DNA of 42,278 nucleotides from Chryseobacterium gleum (GTDB lineage: Bacteria; Bacteroidota; Bacteroidia; Flavobacteriales; BACL11), in assembly GCA_945865535.1 (NCBI GenBank), contig CAMBDW010000014.1, forward strand, positions 1 to 42,278, given 5' to 3'. Below, one piece after another: positions 42,030-42,278 of this stretch. Position 1 is the stretch's first letter, and each line of letters opens with the position of its first letter. A program made the translations under genes and the position numbers. Under the pieces are notes generated by a model, which was given only the letters and a program-made list of their open reading frames with translations, made no database searches and was not told the DNA's origin.

Positions 42030-42278
42030 AAAAAACAAGTAGCACAAAATTCATCAAATATATATTTTATCTCTTTGTACTACTAAATGTACAATCCTGT
42101 AAAACCTATAAACTTACTGCTAACAAGGAAGATATTCCAAAACAGGATTTTGACATAAATTTAGTAAGCGAATCTCCTAACTATTCCGAAATAAAATATT
42201 GGGTAGAGCATCCCCAAAAAGAAATGCATTACGCAAGCATGCCAAAGAACTACCCCGACAGCTTATATAAATTTAATC
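42014..42278 (+). CDS. Lipoprotein, DUF3089-like, N-terminal part (runs off the window)
   Basis: An ATG inside the secA end (42014) opens a frame that stays open to the window edge (88 codons). Residues 12-29 form a lipoprotein signal: basic and polar start, hydrophobic core [10 protein letters not shown], and VQSC as the lipobox with the lipidated Cys at 29. The mature start [17 protein letters not shown] resembles the N terminus of DUF3089 (alpha/beta-hydrolase-like) proteins. Only the first fifth or so would be visible. Confident as a lipoprotein gene, less so for the family. Confidence 0.6.
   Translation, partial: MSRQLEKTSSTKFIKYIFYLFVLLNVQSCKTYKLTANKEDIPKQDFDINLVSESPNYSEIKYWVEHPQKEMHYASMPKNYPDSLYKFN

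Noticed and set aside
1-42278. CRISPR arrays, insertion sequences, prophage or toxin-antitoxin loci
   Set aside because: No regularly spaced repeats, transposase motifs, terminal inverted repeats, phage structural genes or recognisable toxin pairs were seen.

Overview
The window is about 42 kb of AT-rich DNA from a chromosome of the phylum Bacteroidota, most likely a marine Flavobacteriales-type organism. The support is: promoters of the TAnnTTTG type with a TTG/TTTG -33 element, few Shine-Dalgarno sequences, type IX secretion-type proteins (PorV/PorQ family), CarboxypepD_reg-like TonB-dependent receptors, clade-typical DUF3127, DUF4290 and DUF2795 proteins, a MurA with Asp in place of the active-site Cys, and a Bacteroidota-type GGGP synthase. 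Genes are densely packed and no intergenic gap exceeds about 220 bp. I see no insertion sequence, prophage, CRISPR array or plasmid feature.

Layout. 1-900: 5' end of trigger factor (tig), tRNA-Leu(UAG) with terminator, a DUF3127 protein. 927-4603 (minus): a four-gene envelope operon (flippase-like membrane protein, GT2 glycosyltransferase, orphan OppC-like permease, DUF5698/DUF2179 membrane protein), divergent from ruvC, which starts with TTG. 5178-6043 (minus): greA and a HIT protein. 6115-15153 (minus): a three-gene operon of a 1235-aa TonB-dependent receptor, a 1395-aa secreted protein with calcium-type loops and a C-terminal sorting-like domain, and a PorV/PorQ-family barrel. This is the best candidate for an undescribed system. 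15254-19004: a Rieske-like lipoprotein that lost its His ligands, ahcY, a phosphopantetheinyl transferase with GGGP synthase, and a frameshifted PKD-like gene. 19182-23569: a ChaN-like protein, pnuC with a NadR-like kinase, then a TPP riboswitch in front of a TonB-dependent receptor.

23654-30023 (plus): DUF4290-murA-tlpA, then grpE-dnaJ-natA-natB behind a well-formed sigma-54 promoter. 30245-31889: two outer-membrane barrel proteins with a strong promoter and terminators. 31937-38668: alaS (minus), an M23 peptidase/MerR pair, an hldD-like epimerase broken by two frameshifts, a methyltransferase with a PduO-type cobalamin adenosyltransferase, and a DUF2795 protein. 38751-end: secA and the start of a DUF3089-like lipoprotein.

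The genes are mostly housekeeping (translation, folding, Sec export, peptidoglycan precursor, recombination) interleaved with envelope and nutrient-uptake functions. Function calls rest on motifs and family resemblance read by eye. No database search or structure prediction was run.
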